Assembly: GCA_902826455.1 (NCBI GenBank)
Contig: CADEEV010000033.1
Location: 1 to 47,902 of the forward strand
Direction of reading: 5' to 3'
DNA length: 47,902 bases
Origin: an uncultured Acidobacteriota bacterium
Lineage (GTDB): Bacteria; Acidobacteriota; Vicinamibacteria; Fen-336
The notes below the pieces were generated by a model. The model was not told the DNA's origin. It saw only the letters and a program-made list of their open reading frames with translations, and made no database searches. Numbering within the stretch: the first letter of the stretch is position 1; each line of letters opens with the position of its first letter. The translations under genes and the position numbers were made by a program. Positions 7,447-20,506 of this stretch are shown here, piece after piece.

Positions 7447-7977
7447 ATGCGGATGACGGCGATGCTGACGGCGGCGTTCGGTCTCTTCGTGGCGGCGCAG
7501 GCGGGCGCCCAGAGCGTGACGTACGACTTCGACAAGAGCGCTTCGTTCGGGACGTTCAAGAGCTACGCGTGGGCCAGGGGCACGCCCGTGGCCGACACGT
7601 TCAACCACCAGCGCATCGTGAGCGCCCTCGACGCGCAGCTCGCGGCGAAAGGCCTCGTGAAGGCCGCCGAAGGCCAGGCCCCGGACGTTGTAGTCGCCTA
7701 CCACGCGATGTTCGACCAGGACGTCCAGGTGACGGGCTTCGCCTCGGGCTGGGGCGGCTTCGGGTTCGGCGGCACGCGCACGGGCTCCGCCCGCGCCGAG
7801 ACGATCCTGATCGGCACCCTCGTGGTCGACGTCGTGGAGCCGAAGACGAAGTCGATCGTGTGGCGCGGCGTCGCGACCAAGGAGATCGACCCCCGGGCCA
7901 GGCCGGAGAAGCGCGACAAGGAGATCCAGCGCGTCGCGGCGAAGCTCTTCAAGAACTACCCGCCGCAGGCGAAGTAG
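7447..7977 (+). CDS. DUF4136-domain secreted protein
   Basis: A 176-residue protein with a signal peptide (about residues 1-22, cleavage near AQAGAQS). The mature part begins VTYDFDKSASFGTFKSYAW, the hallmark opening of DUF4136, and continues with the conserved DVVVAYHA strand, a Gly-rich turn (GWGGFGFGG) and the WRGVATKEI segment near the C-terminus. Many DUF4136 proteins are lipoproteins, but this one has no lipobox Cys and is probably soluble in the periplasm. AGGGAG lies 8 bases before the ATG. A sigma54-like promoter lies about 60 bp upstream. It is convergent to the sigma54 activator pair. Molecular function is not known for the family. Confidence 0.88.
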   Translation: MRMTAMLTAAFGLFVAAQAGAQSVTYDFDKSASFGTFKSYAWARGTPVADTFNHQRIVSALDAQLAAKGLVKAAEGQAPDVVVAYHAMFDQDVQVTGFASGWGGFGFGGTRTGSARAETILIGTLVVDVVEPKTKSIVWRGVATKEIDPRARPEKRDKEIQRVAAKLFKNYPPQAK

Positions 7978-8004
7978 GAGACGACCCGAGGCGCCCGCCC
8001 CCCT

Positions 8005-12305
<4,301 letters not shown>

Positions 12306-12312
12306 GAGCGGG

Positions 12313-12318
12313 ATTGTA
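12313..12318 (-). promoter_or_regulatory. -10 box TACAAT of the activator pair
   Basis: On the minus strand TACAAT is followed by 7 bases and the GTG start codon at 12305, so transcription would start at or next to the start codon. No convincing -35 hexamer is seen at the usual distance. Confidence 0.45.
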
Positions 12319-12352
12319 GCGCCTGGGCGCGCCCTCGCCAGCGGCCTGAATT

Positions 12353-12368
12353 TCGCCAGGAGTGGCGA
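12353..12368. promoter_or_regulatory. 16-bp inverted repeat, possible regulator site
   Basis: TCGCCA-GGAG-TGGCGA lies between the activator pair and the TolC operon, about 115 bp upstream of the -24 element at 12481. That distance is usual for enhancer-binding protein sites. It could equally be an operator for activator autoregulation. Assignment is speculative. Confidence 0.35.
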
Positions 12369-12480
12369 TCCATAGCCATTTCGAGGGATTCCAGGCGGCC
12401 GCGGATCTGGTAGCTTTGGCTCGCGACAACCCCAATCCCGAGGCGGACTTGGCCCCTGCCCCTTGTCCCTCTGCTGCCGT

Positions 12481-12496
12481 TGGCACGCGCCGTGGA
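12481..12496 (+). promoter_or_regulatory. Candidate sigma54 promoter of the TolC/RND operon
   Basis: TGGCACGCGCCGTGGA, with a perfect -24 TGGCACG, a 10-base spacing and GTGGA at -12. It is identical over 19 bases to the element upstream of the NHLP-like gene. Transcription would start near 12507, leaving about 34 bases to the ATG at 12541. Confidence 0.45.
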
Positions 12497-12540
12497 ATGA
12501 CGGCGCGCGGCGGCACCACGTCGCTGAAAGGAACCCCCGG

Positions 12541-13884
12541 ATGCGAGGCTTGTTGAAGCGGACGGCGTTCATGCTCCTGACCGCGGTCGCGGTCGCGGCC
12601 GGGGGCCAGGAGCCCGCCCAGGACGCGCTCACCCTCGACGACGCCGTGCGCCTCGCCCTCGAGCGCAACCGCGGCCTCGCGGTGGCGGCCCTGGGCGTCG
12701 AGCGGGCCGGGCGCAAGGTGGACGCGGCGCGCACCAAGCGCCTGCCGAGCCTGCAGGTCGAGGGGCTCGCCGGCACGACGCTCAACACGATCGAGGTGTC
12801 GTTCCCGACGGGCGCCTTCGGCGACTATCCCGGCACGGGGCCGATCCCGGCCGAGGACACGATCGTCAAGGCGCCGCGCACGCTGACGGGGACGGTCACG
12901 GCCACCGTCGCGCAGCCGATCAGCCAGCTCCACAAGATCGGCCTCAACACGAAGCTCTCCGAGCTCTCCCGGGACGTGGAGCGGCAGAAGCTGCGCGAGG
13001 AGCGCGCGGCCGTGGCGGCCGACGTGCGGCGCGCGTACTACGCGCTCCTGCAGCTCACGAGCGCGCGCGCGGCGCGCCGCGAGCAGGCGGAGACCTGCCG
13101 CGAGCTCGAGCGCGTGGTGGGCGAGCAGGTGCGCCGCGAGGTGGCCCTCGTCGGCGACGGCCTCGACGTGAAGGCGGAGCTGGCCGAGGCGGAGTACGAG
13201 CTCGCCCGCGTCGAGGGCGACCTCGCGACGGCCCGCGAGCGCCTCAACGAGCTCATGGGTCGCGATCTCGACGCGCCGCTCAGCGTCGTCGGAACCCCGG
13301 GCCCGAGCCTCGAGGAGGTGGATCTCACGGCGGCCCAGCGCTCGGCCGCCGAGCGCCGCCCGGACCTCGCCCAGGCCCGCCTCGGCATCGAGCAGGCCGA
13401 CACCGATCGCCGTCTGAAGAAGGCCGAGTCGATCCCCGACGTGAGCCTCGCGCTCTCGTACTACTCGTTCTTCAACGTGGACCTGCTGCCGCGCACGATC
13501 GCGCAGGCCGGCCTGCAGGTGAAGTGGGAGCCCTTCGACTGGGGCCGCCGCGGCAAGGAGCGCGCGGAGAAGGAGCTGCAGCTGGAGCAGGCGAAGGCCA
13601 CGGAGCGCCGCGCGCGCGACCTGGCCCGGATCGACGTGGGCCAGCGCTTCCGCGACCTCCACGAGGCGCGGCTGCTGGTGAGCGCCGAGGAGCTCTCGCG
13701 CGACGCGGCCCGCGAGAAGCTGCGCGTCGTCCGCGAGCGCCACGAGCGCGAGGCGGCGCTCTTCAAGGACCTGCTGTCGGCCCAGGCCCAGGCGAGCGTC
13801 GCCCAGGCCGAGTACGACCAGGCCCTCATGACGTACTGGACGGCGAAGGCGGACTTCCAGAAAGCCATTGGCGAGGAGCAGTGA
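12541..13884 (+). CDS. TolC-family outer-membrane efflux protein
   Basis: A 447-residue OEP/TolC-family protein. A signal peptide covers about residues 1-22. Two internally similar halves follow, each with long amphipathic helices (about 130-230 and 335-440) and the 'DA..LAL.RN' opening motif ([14 protein letters not shown], residues 30-43) typical of the family. It should form the trimeric outer-membrane channel for the adaptor and RND pump encoded next. AAAGGA precedes the ATG by about 8 bases. The gene is one base away from its downstream neighbour. A sigma54-like promoter lies about 45-60 bp upstream, and sigma54 activators are encoded divergently. Confidence 0.9.
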   Translation: MRGLLKRTAFMLLTAVAVAAGGQEPAQDALTLDDAVRLALERNRGLAVAALGVERAGRKVDAARTKRLPSLQVEGLAGTTLNTIEVSFPTGAFGDYPGTGPIPAEDTIVKAPRTLTGTVTATVAQPISQLHKIGLNTKLSELSRDVERQKLREERAAVAADVRRAYYALLQLTSARAARREQAETCRELERVVGEQVRREVALVGDGLDVKAELAEAEYELARVEGDLATARERLNELMGRDLDAPLSVVGTPGPSLEEVDLTAAQRSAAERRPDLAQARLGIEQADTDRRLKKAESIPDVSLALSYYSFFNVDLLPRTIAQAGLQVKWEPFDWGRRGKERAEKELQLEQAKATERRARDLARIDVGQRFRDLHEARLLVSAEELSRDAAREKLRVVRERHEREAALFKDLLSAQAQASVAQAEYDQALMTYWTAKADFQKAIGEEQ

Positions 13885-13885
13885 G

Positions 13886-15025
13886 ATGACGACGAAGACG
13901 ACGGCGACGATCCTGGCCCTGGCTGTGGCGGGGGCCGCCTGCGGGCACGGAGCGGCCGAGAAGGCGCCGGCACGGCCTGTGCGCCTCGAGGCCGTCTCGA
14001 ACGAGAGGTCCGCGACGGCGTTGCGCTACTCGGCGACCATCCAGCCCTACGAGCAGGTCGGCCTGGCGTTCAAGGTCGGCGGCTACGTGCGCGAGCTGCG
14101 CCAGGTCGCGACGGGCGACGGCGCCACGCGTCACGTGCAGCAGGGCGACCTGGTCACGAAGGGCATGGTGCTGGCCCGCGTCGATCCTGCCGACTACCAG
14201 GAGAAGGTCAACCAGGCGAAGGCGCAGCTCGCCGAGGCCGACGCGAGCCTCACGAAGGCCAAGGCCGACGCGGCGCGGGCCGAGGCGCTCTACGGCGCGA
14301 AGGCCATGACGCGGCCCGACTACGACTCCGCGGTGGCCAGCCTCGCGGCCTCGCGGGCCCGCTCCGACGCGGCCCACGCGGCCCTCGAGACGGCGTCCCT
14401 GTCGTTGGGCGACGCGTCCCTCGTGGCGCCCCGCGACGGCGTCATCCTGTCGCGCAGCATCGAGCCCGGGCTGCTCGCCGGCGTCGGCACCGTCGCGTTC
14501 ACCCTCGCCGACCTGTCGCGGGTCAAGGCGGTCTTCGGCGTGCCCGACAGCCTCGTGCCCCGCGTGCCGCTCGGCACGAAGCTCGACATCACGAGCGACG
14601 CGTTCGGCGGACGACGCTTCCCGGGCCGCGTCACGGCGGTCTCGCCCTCCGCGGACTCCGAGAGCCGCGTCTTCAACATCGAGGTCACGATCCCGAACGC
14701 CGACCGCGCCCTCAAGGCGGGCATGGTGGCCGGCGTCGAGGTGGGCTCGCCCGAGGCCCAGGAGCTGCCCGAGGGAGCGCCGACCGTGTCGGTCGCCGCG
14801 GTCGTGAAGGGCCGGCAGGCGGGCGGCTTCGCGGTGTTCGTCGCGTCGGGCTCGGGAGACGACGCGACCGTGAAGCTGCGCGACGTCCGGCTGGGCCGCG
14901 TGTCGGGCAACCGCGTCGCGGTCGAGAGCGGCGTCGCGGCCGGCGAGAGGGTGGTCGTGAGCGGCGCGAGCCTGCTGAGGGACGGCGAGGCGGTGCGGGT
15001 GATCCCGGGAAGCGAGGGGAAGTAG
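13886..15025 (+). CDS. RND efflux periplasmic adaptor (membrane fusion) lipoprotein
   Basis: A 379-residue adaptor. The lipobox GAAC puts the lipid-modified cysteine at residue 19, anchoring it in the inner membrane. The lipoyl halves (VGLAFKVGGYVREL and SLVAPRDGVILS) flank a short alpha-helical hairpin (about 110-170), followed by a beta-barrel and the membrane-proximal domain (LRDVRLGRVSGNRVAVESG). It links the RND pump to the TolC-like channel. A GAGGAG Shine-Dalgarno lies 7 bases upstream, and the next gene starts 2 bases after its stop. The substrate is unknown; the broad MdtA/AcrA-like class is all that can be said. Confidence 0.92.
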   Translation: MTTKTTATILALAVAGAACGHGAAEKAPARPVRLEAVSNERSATALRYSATIQPYEQVGLAFKVGGYVRELRQVATGDGATRHVQQGDLVTKGMVLARVDPADYQEKVNQAKAQLAEADASLTKAKADAARAEALYGAKAMTRPDYDSAVASLAASRARSDAAHAALETASLSLGDASLVAPRDGVILSRSIEPGLLAGVGTVAFTLADLSRVKAVFGVPDSLVPRVPLGTKLDITSDAFGGRRFPGRVTAVSPSADSESRVFNIEVTIPNADRALKAGMVAGVEVGSPEAQELPEGAPTVSVAAVVKGRQAGGFAVFVASGSGDDATVKLRDVRLGRVSGNRVAVESGVAAGERVVVSGASLLRDGEAVRVIPGSEGK

Positions 15026-15027
15026 TC

Positions 15028-17253
15028 ATGGCCCACGGCCGCAGCGACGCGGAGATCGTCCGCACCACGCACAACACGGCGCGCTTCTTCACCGAGACCC
15101 GCCACGTCTCCTGGGTGATGCTGGTGTTCACCCTGATCTGGGGCTGCTTCGGCTACTTCTCGATGCCGCAGCGCAAGGACCCGGACATCCCGATCCGCGC
15201 GGCGGCCGCCATGATCTCGTGGCCCGGCACCGGCGCCGAGAAGATCGAGGACCTGCTCACGCGGCGCGTCGAGGAGAAGATCGCCGAGAACTCGAAGATC
15301 GACAAGATCACGTCGAACACCCGCACCGGCAGCTCCTTCGTGATCATCGAGCTCCAGAAGGACATCGACGACCCCGGCAAGCAGTTCGACGACATCAAGC
15401 TGAAGCTCGACAGCCTGAAGGACCTTCCCGAGGGCGCCTCGATCAGCTTCATCAAGGACTTCGGCGACACGGCGACGCTCTTGCTGACGGTCGCGAGCCC
15501 GCGCATCTCGGAGGTGGAGATCGCCCTGCGCGCCCGGGCCGTGCGCGAGGCGATCGACAAGGTCCGGGTCGGCCGCAGCGGCAACCGGGTGTCCCTGGTG
15601 ACCGGCTTCCCCAAGTCGGTGCCGCCCCAGGTGATCCGCCCCGCGTTCCAGATGTTCGAGGCCTACGCCGAGCGCGCCGGCGCCCTAACGGACGTCGGCT
15701 ATGTCGAGGGCCCGGGCTTCGTCGGCCTCGACGCCTCGTCGAGCTGGGACGACGCCCGCCTCGTGGGCCTCGTCCAGACCTTCGTGAGCGAGAGGCTGCG
15801 GGCCTCGGAGATGCATCCCGACCTGTGGCGGCCCTTCACGATCCACGGCACCGGCACGATCGAGGCGCAGCTGGCCGCGGCGGCCGGCGACAAGTACAGC
15901 TACCGGGAGCTCAAGGACCACACGGATCTCATCAAGCGCACCCTGCTCGCCGTGCCCTTCGTCGCGAAGGTGGACGTCTCGGGCGTGCTGCCCGAGCGCG
16001 TCTACCTCGACTACTCCCAGGAGCGCCTCGCGTCCTACGGCGTGCGCACCGCCGGTCTCTCGGACCTGCTCCAGAGCCGCAACATCAACGTGCCCGGCGG
16101 CGTCGTCGAGGTGGGCGACAAGAACATGCGCATCGAGCCCACGGGCGAGTTCCGCAGCGAGAAGGAGATCGGGGACGTGCTGGTGCCGGTGGCGGACGGC
16201 CATGGCGCCCTCTACCTGCGCGACATCGCCGACGTGGTGCGCGCCTACGAGAGCCCGGCCCGCTACCTGAACTTCTTCTCGCGCCGCGGTGAGGACGGGC
16301 ACTGGTCGCGCACCCGCGCCATCACCCTCTCGGTGCAGATGCGGGCGGGCATGCAGATCCACCAGTTCGCGGAAGAGGTCGACACGACCCTGGACGAGCT
16401 CAAGACGCGGCTGCCCGAGGACCTGGTCCTGGCCCGCACCTCGGACCAGCCGCTGCAGGTCGAGGAGAACATCCACCTGTTCATGGCGAGCCTCTACGAG
16501 GCCGTGGGCCTCGTGGTGCTGGTCTCGCTCATCGGCTTCTGGGAGTGGCGCTCGGCGCTGCTCATGGCGCTCTCGATCCCGATCACCCTGGCCATGACGT
16601 TCGGCATGATGTACATGCTCGGCATCGACCTGCAGCAGGTGTCGATCGCCTCGCTCATCATCGCCCTCGGCCTGCTCGTGGACGACCCGGTGGTGGCCGG
16701 AGACGCGATCAAGCGCTCGCTCGCGGATGGCAACCCTCCGATCGTGGCGGCCTGGCTCGGGCCGACCAAGCTCGCGACGGCGATCCTCTACGCGACGATC
16801 ACGAACATCGTGGCGTACCTCCCGTTCCTGCTGCTGACCGGCGATACCGGCCGCTTCATGTACAGCCTGCCCATCGTGATCGGCTGCTCCCTGGTGGCGT
16901 CGCGCCTCGTCTCGATGACGTTCATCCCGCTCCTCGGGTACTACCTGCTCCGGCCCAAGGCCGAGCCGCCCATCGAGGAGCGCCGCAAGAGCGGCTTCGC
17001 CTCGTTCTACTACCGCGTCGGCACCTGGGCGATCGAGCACCGCTGGCGCGTCGCCGCCGGGGCCCTCGTGTTCCTCGCCCTGGGCGGGGTGATCGGCAAG
17101 CAGCTCAAGCAGCAGTTCTTCCCGAAGGACTTCTCGTACCTCTTCTACGTCGACGTGTGGCTGCCCGAGGACGCGTCGCTGCTCGCGACCCAGAAGGCCG
17201 TGGCCGAGACCGAGGCCGTGCTCCACGAGGTGGCGGGGGACAAGCTCCAGTAG
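15028..17253 (+). CDS. RND efflux pump, N-terminal part, ending at an in-frame amber codon
   Basis: These 741 residues are the first two thirds of an RND permease. They include the first transmembrane helix (VMLVFTLIWGCFGYF, about 32-46), the first porter domain, and the helix cluster around residues 485-640. The proton-relay motif GLLLV-type is present as LGLLVDDPVVAGDAI, with two adjacent Asp residues. The protein stops at TAG (17251-17253) within the second periplasmic porter domain, after AGDKLQ. The same frame continues directly at 17254 with VTTFVGGGAPRFW, the normal continuation of RND pumps. A single change (for example TAC to TAG) explains this. AGGGGA precedes the ATG. As it stands the product would lack the second half of the fold and should not work. 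Confidence 0.85.
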   Translation: MAHGRSDAEIVRTTHNTARFFTETRHVSWVMLVFTLIWGCFGYFSMPQRKDPDIPIRAAAAMISWPGTGAEKIEDLLTRRVEEKIAENSKIDKITSNTRTGSSFVIIELQKDIDDPGKQFDDIKLKLDSLKDLPEGASISFIKDFGDTATLLLTVASPRISEVEIALRARAVREAIDKVRVGRSGNRVSLVTGFPKSVPPQVIRPAFQMFEAYAERAGALTDVGYVEGPGFVGLDASSSWDDARLVGLVQTFVSERLRASEMHPDLWRPFTIHGTGTIEAQLAAAAGDKYSYRELKDHTDLIKRTLLAVPFVAKVDVSGVLPERVYLDYSQERLASYGVRTAGLSDLLQSRNINVPGGVVEVGDKNMRIEPTGEFRSEKEIGDVLVPVADGHGALYLRDIADVVRAYESPARYLNFFSRRGEDGHWSRTRAITLSVQMRAGMQIHQFAEEVDTTLDELKTRLPEDLVLARTSDQPLQVEENIHLFMASLYEAVGLVVLVSLIGFWEWRSALLMALSIPITLAMTFGMMYMLGIDLQQVSIASLIIALGLLVDDPVVAGDAIKRSLADGNPPIVAAWLGPTKLATAILYATITNIVAYLPFLLLTGDTGRFMYSLPIVIGCSLVASRLVSMTFIPLLGYYLLRPKAEPPIEERRKSGFASFYYRVGTWAIEHRWRVAAGALVFLALGGVIGKQLKQQFFPKDFSYLFYVDVWLPEDASLLATQKAVAETEAVLHEVAGDKLQ
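17251..17253 (+). other. In-frame amber (TAG) codon interrupting the RND pump
   Basis: Removing or reading through this one codon gives a continuous 1176-residue RND protein from 15028 to 18558. The codon is followed immediately by GTG, which might allow reinitiation. The cause may be a true nonsense mutation, suppression or a sequence error. Confidence 0.85.
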
Positions 17254-18558
17254 GTGACCACGTTCGTCGGCGGCGGCGCGCCGCGCTTCTGGGCCACCGT
17301 GTCGCCCGAGCAGCAGCAGGCGAACTACGCCCAGGTGGTCGTGCAGGTGCGCGACAAGCACGACACGGTGCCGCTGATCGGTCCCCTGCAGAAGGCCCTC
17401 AGCAGCCGGGTGGCCGGCGCCACCATCGACGTGCGCGAGCTCGAGGCCGGCGGCGGCGTCGGCATCCCGATCTCCATCCGCATCTCGGGCGAGGACATGG
17501 CGACGCTACGGCGGCTCTCGGACGGCATGAAGGACATCCTGCGCTCGCACCCGTTGTCGCGCCGCATCCGCGACGACTGGGGCGTCGAGAGCTTCGCCGT
17601 GAAGCTCGAGATCGACTCCGACAAGGCCAACCTGGCGGGCCTCACCAACCTCGACGTGGCCGCGACCTCGCTCACGGCCATGAACGGCTACCGGGTCTCG
17701 ACGCTGCGCGAGGGCGACGAGCAGATCCCCGTGGTGGCGCGCATGAAGATGGAGGAGCGCGCGCAGCTCTCCGACGTCCAGAACCTGTACGTGTTCTCGT
17801 CCCAGAGCTCGCAGAAGGTGCCGCTGCAGGCGGTCTCGACGGTGGACTACGCGCTCTCCACCGAGAAGCTGCAGCGCCGCAACCAGTTCCGCACCATCAC
17901 GGTGTCGGCGTTCCCGGCCGACGGCCATCTCTCCTCGGAGGTGCTGATGCCGCTCATGGAGCGCATCGAGGACTACGGCCGGAGCCTCCCTCCCGGGTAC
18001 GAGCTCGAGGTGGGTGGCGAGTTCGAGAAGCAGGTCGAGGGCTTCGTGGAGCTCGCCCTGGTCATGCTGATCTCGACGCTGATGATCTTCCTGGCCCTGG
18101 TGATGCAGTTCAAGCACGCGGTCAAGCCGATCCTGGTGTTCGCGGCGATCCCGTTCGGCATCGTGGGCGCGCTCTTCGGCCTGTGGGTGATGGGCTCGCC
18201 CTTCGGCTTCACGGGCTTCCTCGGCGTCGCCAGCTTGATCGGCGTCATCGTGAGCCACGTGATCGTGCTGTTCGACTTCATCGAGGAGAAACACGCCGAA
18301 GGCGAGCCGCTGGAGCAGGCGCTCCTCGACGCCGGTATCATGCGGCTGCGGCCCGTGCTGATCACCGTGGGAGCCACGGTCATCGCGCTGTTCCCCCTCG
18401 CCTCACACGGAGGACCGCTGTGGGAGCCACTGTGCTACGCGCAGATCGGCGGCCTGACGGTCGCCACCTTCGTCACGCTGTTGCTGGTGCCGGTGCTGTA
18501 CGCGATCTTCGTCCTGGACCTCAAGTGGGTGGAGTGGAAGCATGTCGGTCGCGATTGA
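17254..18558 (+). CDS. RND efflux pump, C-terminal part after the amber codon
   Basis: These 434 residues are in the same frame as the preceding part and begin at the codon right after the TAG. They carry the end of the second porter domain (QVVVQVRDKHDTVPLIGPL, AGATIDVRELEAG) and the last transmembrane bundle (about residues 265-430: LALVMLISTLMIFLALVMQF, IGVIVSHVIVLFDFIEE, and the final helices before LDLKWVEWK). If translated alone it would need the GTG at 17254, which has no Shine-Dalgarno. Two half-pumps made separately might in theory assemble, but RND proteins are not known to be split at this point, so a broken gene or sequence error is more likely. It overlaps the downstream DoxX gene by 17 bases. 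Confidence 0.8.
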   Translation: MTTFVGGGAPRFWATVSPEQQQANYAQVVVQVRDKHDTVPLIGPLQKALSSRVAGATIDVRELEAGGGVGIPISIRISGEDMATLRRLSDGMKDILRSHPLSRRIRDDWGVESFAVKLEIDSDKANLAGLTNLDVAATSLTAMNGYRVSTLREGDEQIPVVARMKMEERAQLSDVQNLYVFSSQSSQKVPLQAVSTVDYALSTEKLQRRNQFRTITVSAFPADGHLSSEVLMPLMERIEDYGRSLPPGYELEVGGEFEKQVEGFVELALVMLISTLMIFLALVMQFKHAVKPILVFAAIPFGIVGALFGLWVMGSPFGFTGFLGVASLIGVIVSHVIVLFDFIEEKHAEGEPLEQALLDAGIMRLRPVLITVGATVIALFPLASHGGPLWEPLCYAQIGGLTVATFVTLLLVPVLYAIFVLDLKWVEWKHVGRD

Positions 18559-19030
18559 GTGGGTGAGGGGCGCCGACGTGGCGATCACGCGGCGCATGGC
18601 GCGCAGCGGCGTGACGCTCCTGCGGCTCAGCCTCGGCGTGGTGTTCTTCTGGTTCGGCGTGCTCAAGTTCTTCCCGGGCCTGAGCCCGGCCCAGGACCTG
18701 GCCGTGCGCACGATCGACGTGCTCACGTTCGGCCTCGTGCCGGCCTTCGTGGCGCTGCCGGTGCTCGCCGCGTGGGAGTGCCTGATCGGCATCGGGCTGA
18801 TCACCGGCGTGTGGCTGCGCGCGACGCTGTTGCTGCTCTTCGCCCAGATGGCGGGGACCGTGATGCCGCTGTTCTTCTTCCCCCACGAGAGCTTCGTGCA
18901 GGTGCCCTATGCCCCGACCCTCGAAGGCCAGTACATCGTCAAGAACCTCGTGCTGGTCACCGCGGCCATCGTGATCGGGGCGACCGTGCGCGGCGGGGGC
19001 CTCGTGGCGGAGCCGGAGGCCGAGCGATGA
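18542..19030 (+). CDS. DoxX-like four-helix membrane protein
   Basis: A 162-residue membrane protein. After a charged amphipathic start it has about four transmembrane helices (near residues 24-45, 62-88, 90-112 and 130-150). The opening LRLSLGVVFFWFGVLKFFPGLSP is the conserved first helix of the DoxX/DUF417 group, in which a G.LKF motif sits at the membrane edge. It overlaps the end of the RND pump by 17 bases and so is probably translated with the efflux operon. The biochemical role of such proteins is poorly defined; links to quinone or redox stress have been proposed for the family. Confidence 0.82.
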   Translation: MSVAIEWVRGADVAITRRMARSGVTLLRLSLGVVFFWFGVLKFFPGLSPAQDLAVRTIDVLTFGLVPAFVALPVLAAWECLIGIGLITGVWLRATLLLLFAQMAGTVMPLFFFPHESFVQVPYAPTLEGQYIVKNLVLVTAAIVIGATVRGGGLVAEPEAER

Positions 19031-19155
19031 GCGCCGCCGACCGCAACTACCCGGCCCGTTCCTGGCCCTCGACGACGTCCTCGAGGCGCGCGGCGTCCGC
19101 CGCAGCCGAGCCCACGCGCTCGGAGCTCGGCACCGCCGCCTTCGGACCGGCCTAG
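19027..19155 (+). CDS. Possible 42-residue hypothetical protein
   Basis: A short frame starting with an ATGA overlap on the DoxX stop and ending just before the convergent DoxX gene. The product is Ser/Ala/Arg-rich and resembles no family I know. Another frame over the same bases (reading PFLALDDVLEARG) looks at least as protein-like, so this may be a remnant or non-coding. Low certainty. Confidence 0.25.
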   Translation: MSAADRNYPARSWPSTTSSRRAASAAAEPTRSELGTAAFGPA

Positions 19156-19158
19156 AGC

Positions 19159-19572
19159 CTACTTCCGGCGCAGGGCGTCGAGGCTCCACGGGCCGGCGCC
19201 GGCCGAGGAGAAGTACAGCCACACCCAACAGTAGAGTGCCGCCGTCGCGCCGCCGTTCAGCACGGGCCAGAACTGCGTCGGGAAGTGGAACTGGAAGTAC
19301 GCGACGGCCATCTCGCCCGAGAGGATGAACGCGGTCGGCCGCGTGAACAGCCCGAGCAGCAGCAGCACGCCGCCCACCAGCTCGAGCATCCCGCCCACCC
19401 ACACCTGGGTGAAGAGCGGCGCCGTGAGGCCGTCCGGAGGAATGCCCGCGGGGAACGCGAGGATCTTCATCGTGCCGTAGAGCAGGAACATCAGGGCGGC
19501 CGCGATGCGGAGCACGCTCAGCATCTGCGGCGCCCATCCTGCCCAGCGTCCCGCGAGGCCGGTGTCGTTCAT
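19159..19572 (-). CDS. DoxX-family membrane protein
   Basis: A 137-residue protein with four transmembrane segments (about residues 17-37, 55-78, 82-98 and 105-122). The signature LRIAAALMFLLYGTMKIL, then ELVGGVLLLLGLFTRP, matches the canonical DoxX family more closely than the DoxX-like gene at 18.5 kb. It is the last gene of the minus-strand YciI cluster, 9 bases after the stop of a YciI gene. No Shine-Dalgarno is visible. TAAGAT, overlapping the preceding stop codon, lies 6 bases before the ATG and could be an internal -10 box for a leaderless start. Confidence 0.88.
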   Translation of the reverse strand: MNDTGLAGRWAGWAPQMLSVLRIAAALMFLLYGTMKILAFPAGIPPDGLTAPLFTQVWVGGMLELVGGVLLLLGLFTRPTAFILSGEMAVAYFQFHFPTQFWPVLNGGATAALYCWVWLYFSSAGAGPWSLDALRRK

Positions 19573-19581
19573 GCGGCGATC

Positions 19582-20001
19582 TTACTTGTGGCCCGCCTTG
19601 CGCTGCATCTCCTCGAAGCCGGCCATGTCCTTCTGCATCTCCGCGGGGAAGTCGCCCATCTCCTGGACCTGCCGCACCTCGATCGTCTCGTCGTTCGAGG
19701 CGGGGCAGCGCGAGGCCCAGGCGATCGCCTCGTCGCGGGAGCGCACGTCGATCATCCAGTAGCCCCCCAGGACCTCCTTCGCCTCGGCGAAGGGCCCGTC
19801 GCTCACGCTGGGCTTGCCGCCCTTGAAGCGGACGCGAGCGCCCATCGAGGGCGGGTGCAGGCCGTCGAGGGCCAGCAGCACCCCGGCCTGCTGCAGCGAC
19901 TCGTTGTACTTCATCATCGCGGCCACGCGGTCGGCCGGCGGCATCGTGCCCGGAGCCGCGCTCTCGTAGCCGCCGGGGATCATCAGCATCATGAAGCGCA
20001 T
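19582..20001 (-). CDS. YciI-family (YCII/DGPF domain) protein 3
   Basis: A 139-residue dimeric alpha-beta-barrel protein. It opens with MRFMMLMIPGGYES and has the DGPFAEAKEVLGGYWMIDVRS block that defines the DGPF/YCII family, followed by EAIAWASRCPA and a RQVQE strand. It has a C-terminal tail of about 25 residues not found in the other two copies. AAAGGA lies 7 bases upstream. In many bacteria such genes accompany an ECF sigma factor, but none is present here. Three paralogues in one cluster suggest related small-molecule or redox roles, but no reaction can be assigned. Confidence 0.88.
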   Translation of the reverse strand: MRFMMLMIPGGYESAAPGTMPPADRVAAMMKYNESLQQAGVLLALDGLHPPSMGARVRFKGGKPSVSDGPFAEAKEVLGGYWMIDVRSRDEAIAWASRCPASNDETIEVRQVQEMGDFPAEMQKDMAGFEEMQRKAGHK

Positions 20002-20024
20002 GGTTCGTTCCTTTCGAGAGACCG

Positions 20025-20483
20025 TCAGGCGGCCACGGGACGGCTGGAGAAGCCCTTCGTGATCCGCAGCACGAGCGAGGCGACACCCCAGAAGAGCAGC
20101 GTCGGGACGACGATGCCGACCGTGAGGTGCGAGGCGAGATGGAGCCACTGGTTCTGGACGCCGAAGCTGAACTCGGGCGCCGCGAAGACGTTGGGGTAGC
20201 CGGCGATCGAGAGCAGGATGCCCACGACGCAGATCGCCTGCTGCAGGACGATCTGGAAGAAGCCGAGGGGCAGGAGCTGCTTGTAGCCGTAGCCGCGGCC
20301 GTGGGCCGCGACGCCGTAGTAGACGACCGCGAGCCAGCCGATGACGTTCATCGACAGGAAGGCCGCGGTCTTGTCGGACGCGCCCGCCAGGGACACGCCG
20401 AGGCGCAGGACGCCGACGAGCCCCAGCAGGAACAGGACGGGGGCCTGGAAGCGAAGGTACTCGGAAACCGGCTTGCCGAACAT
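20025..20483 (-). CDS. Small four-helix membrane protein of unknown function
   Basis: A 152-residue hydrophobic protein with about four transmembrane helices (near residues 14-33, 45-60, 72-92 and 118-140). A conserved-looking loop GYPNVFAAPEFSFGVQNQW lies before the last helix. I do not recognise a named family with certainty. It lies between two YciI-domain genes and in size and helix number resembles DoxX-type proteins. AGAGGAG precedes the ATG by about 8 bases. Gaps of 23 bases on each side and the same orientation place it in one transcription unit with the YciI genes. Confidence 0.78.
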   Translation of the reverse strand: MFGKPVSEYLRFQAPVLFLLGLVGVLRLGVSLAGASDKTAAFLSMNVIGWLAVVYYGVAAHGRGYGYKQLLPLGFFQIVLQQAICVVGILLSIAGYPNVFAAPEFSFGVQNQWLHLASHLTVGIVVPTLLFWGVASLVLRITKGFSSRPVAA

Positions 20484-20506
20484 GGTCTTGTCTCCTCTGT
20501 CGATGG

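Noticed and set aside
17251-17253. Pyrrolysine or recoding at the amber codon
   Set aside because: No downstream recoding element or pyrrolysine genes are visible, and this position is not catalytic in RND pumps; mutation or sequence error is simpler.
19027-19155. Frameshifted remnant of a longer gene after the DoxX-like gene
   Set aside because: Two frames look equally plausible over this short stretch and neither matches a known family; listed only as a low-confidence small gene.
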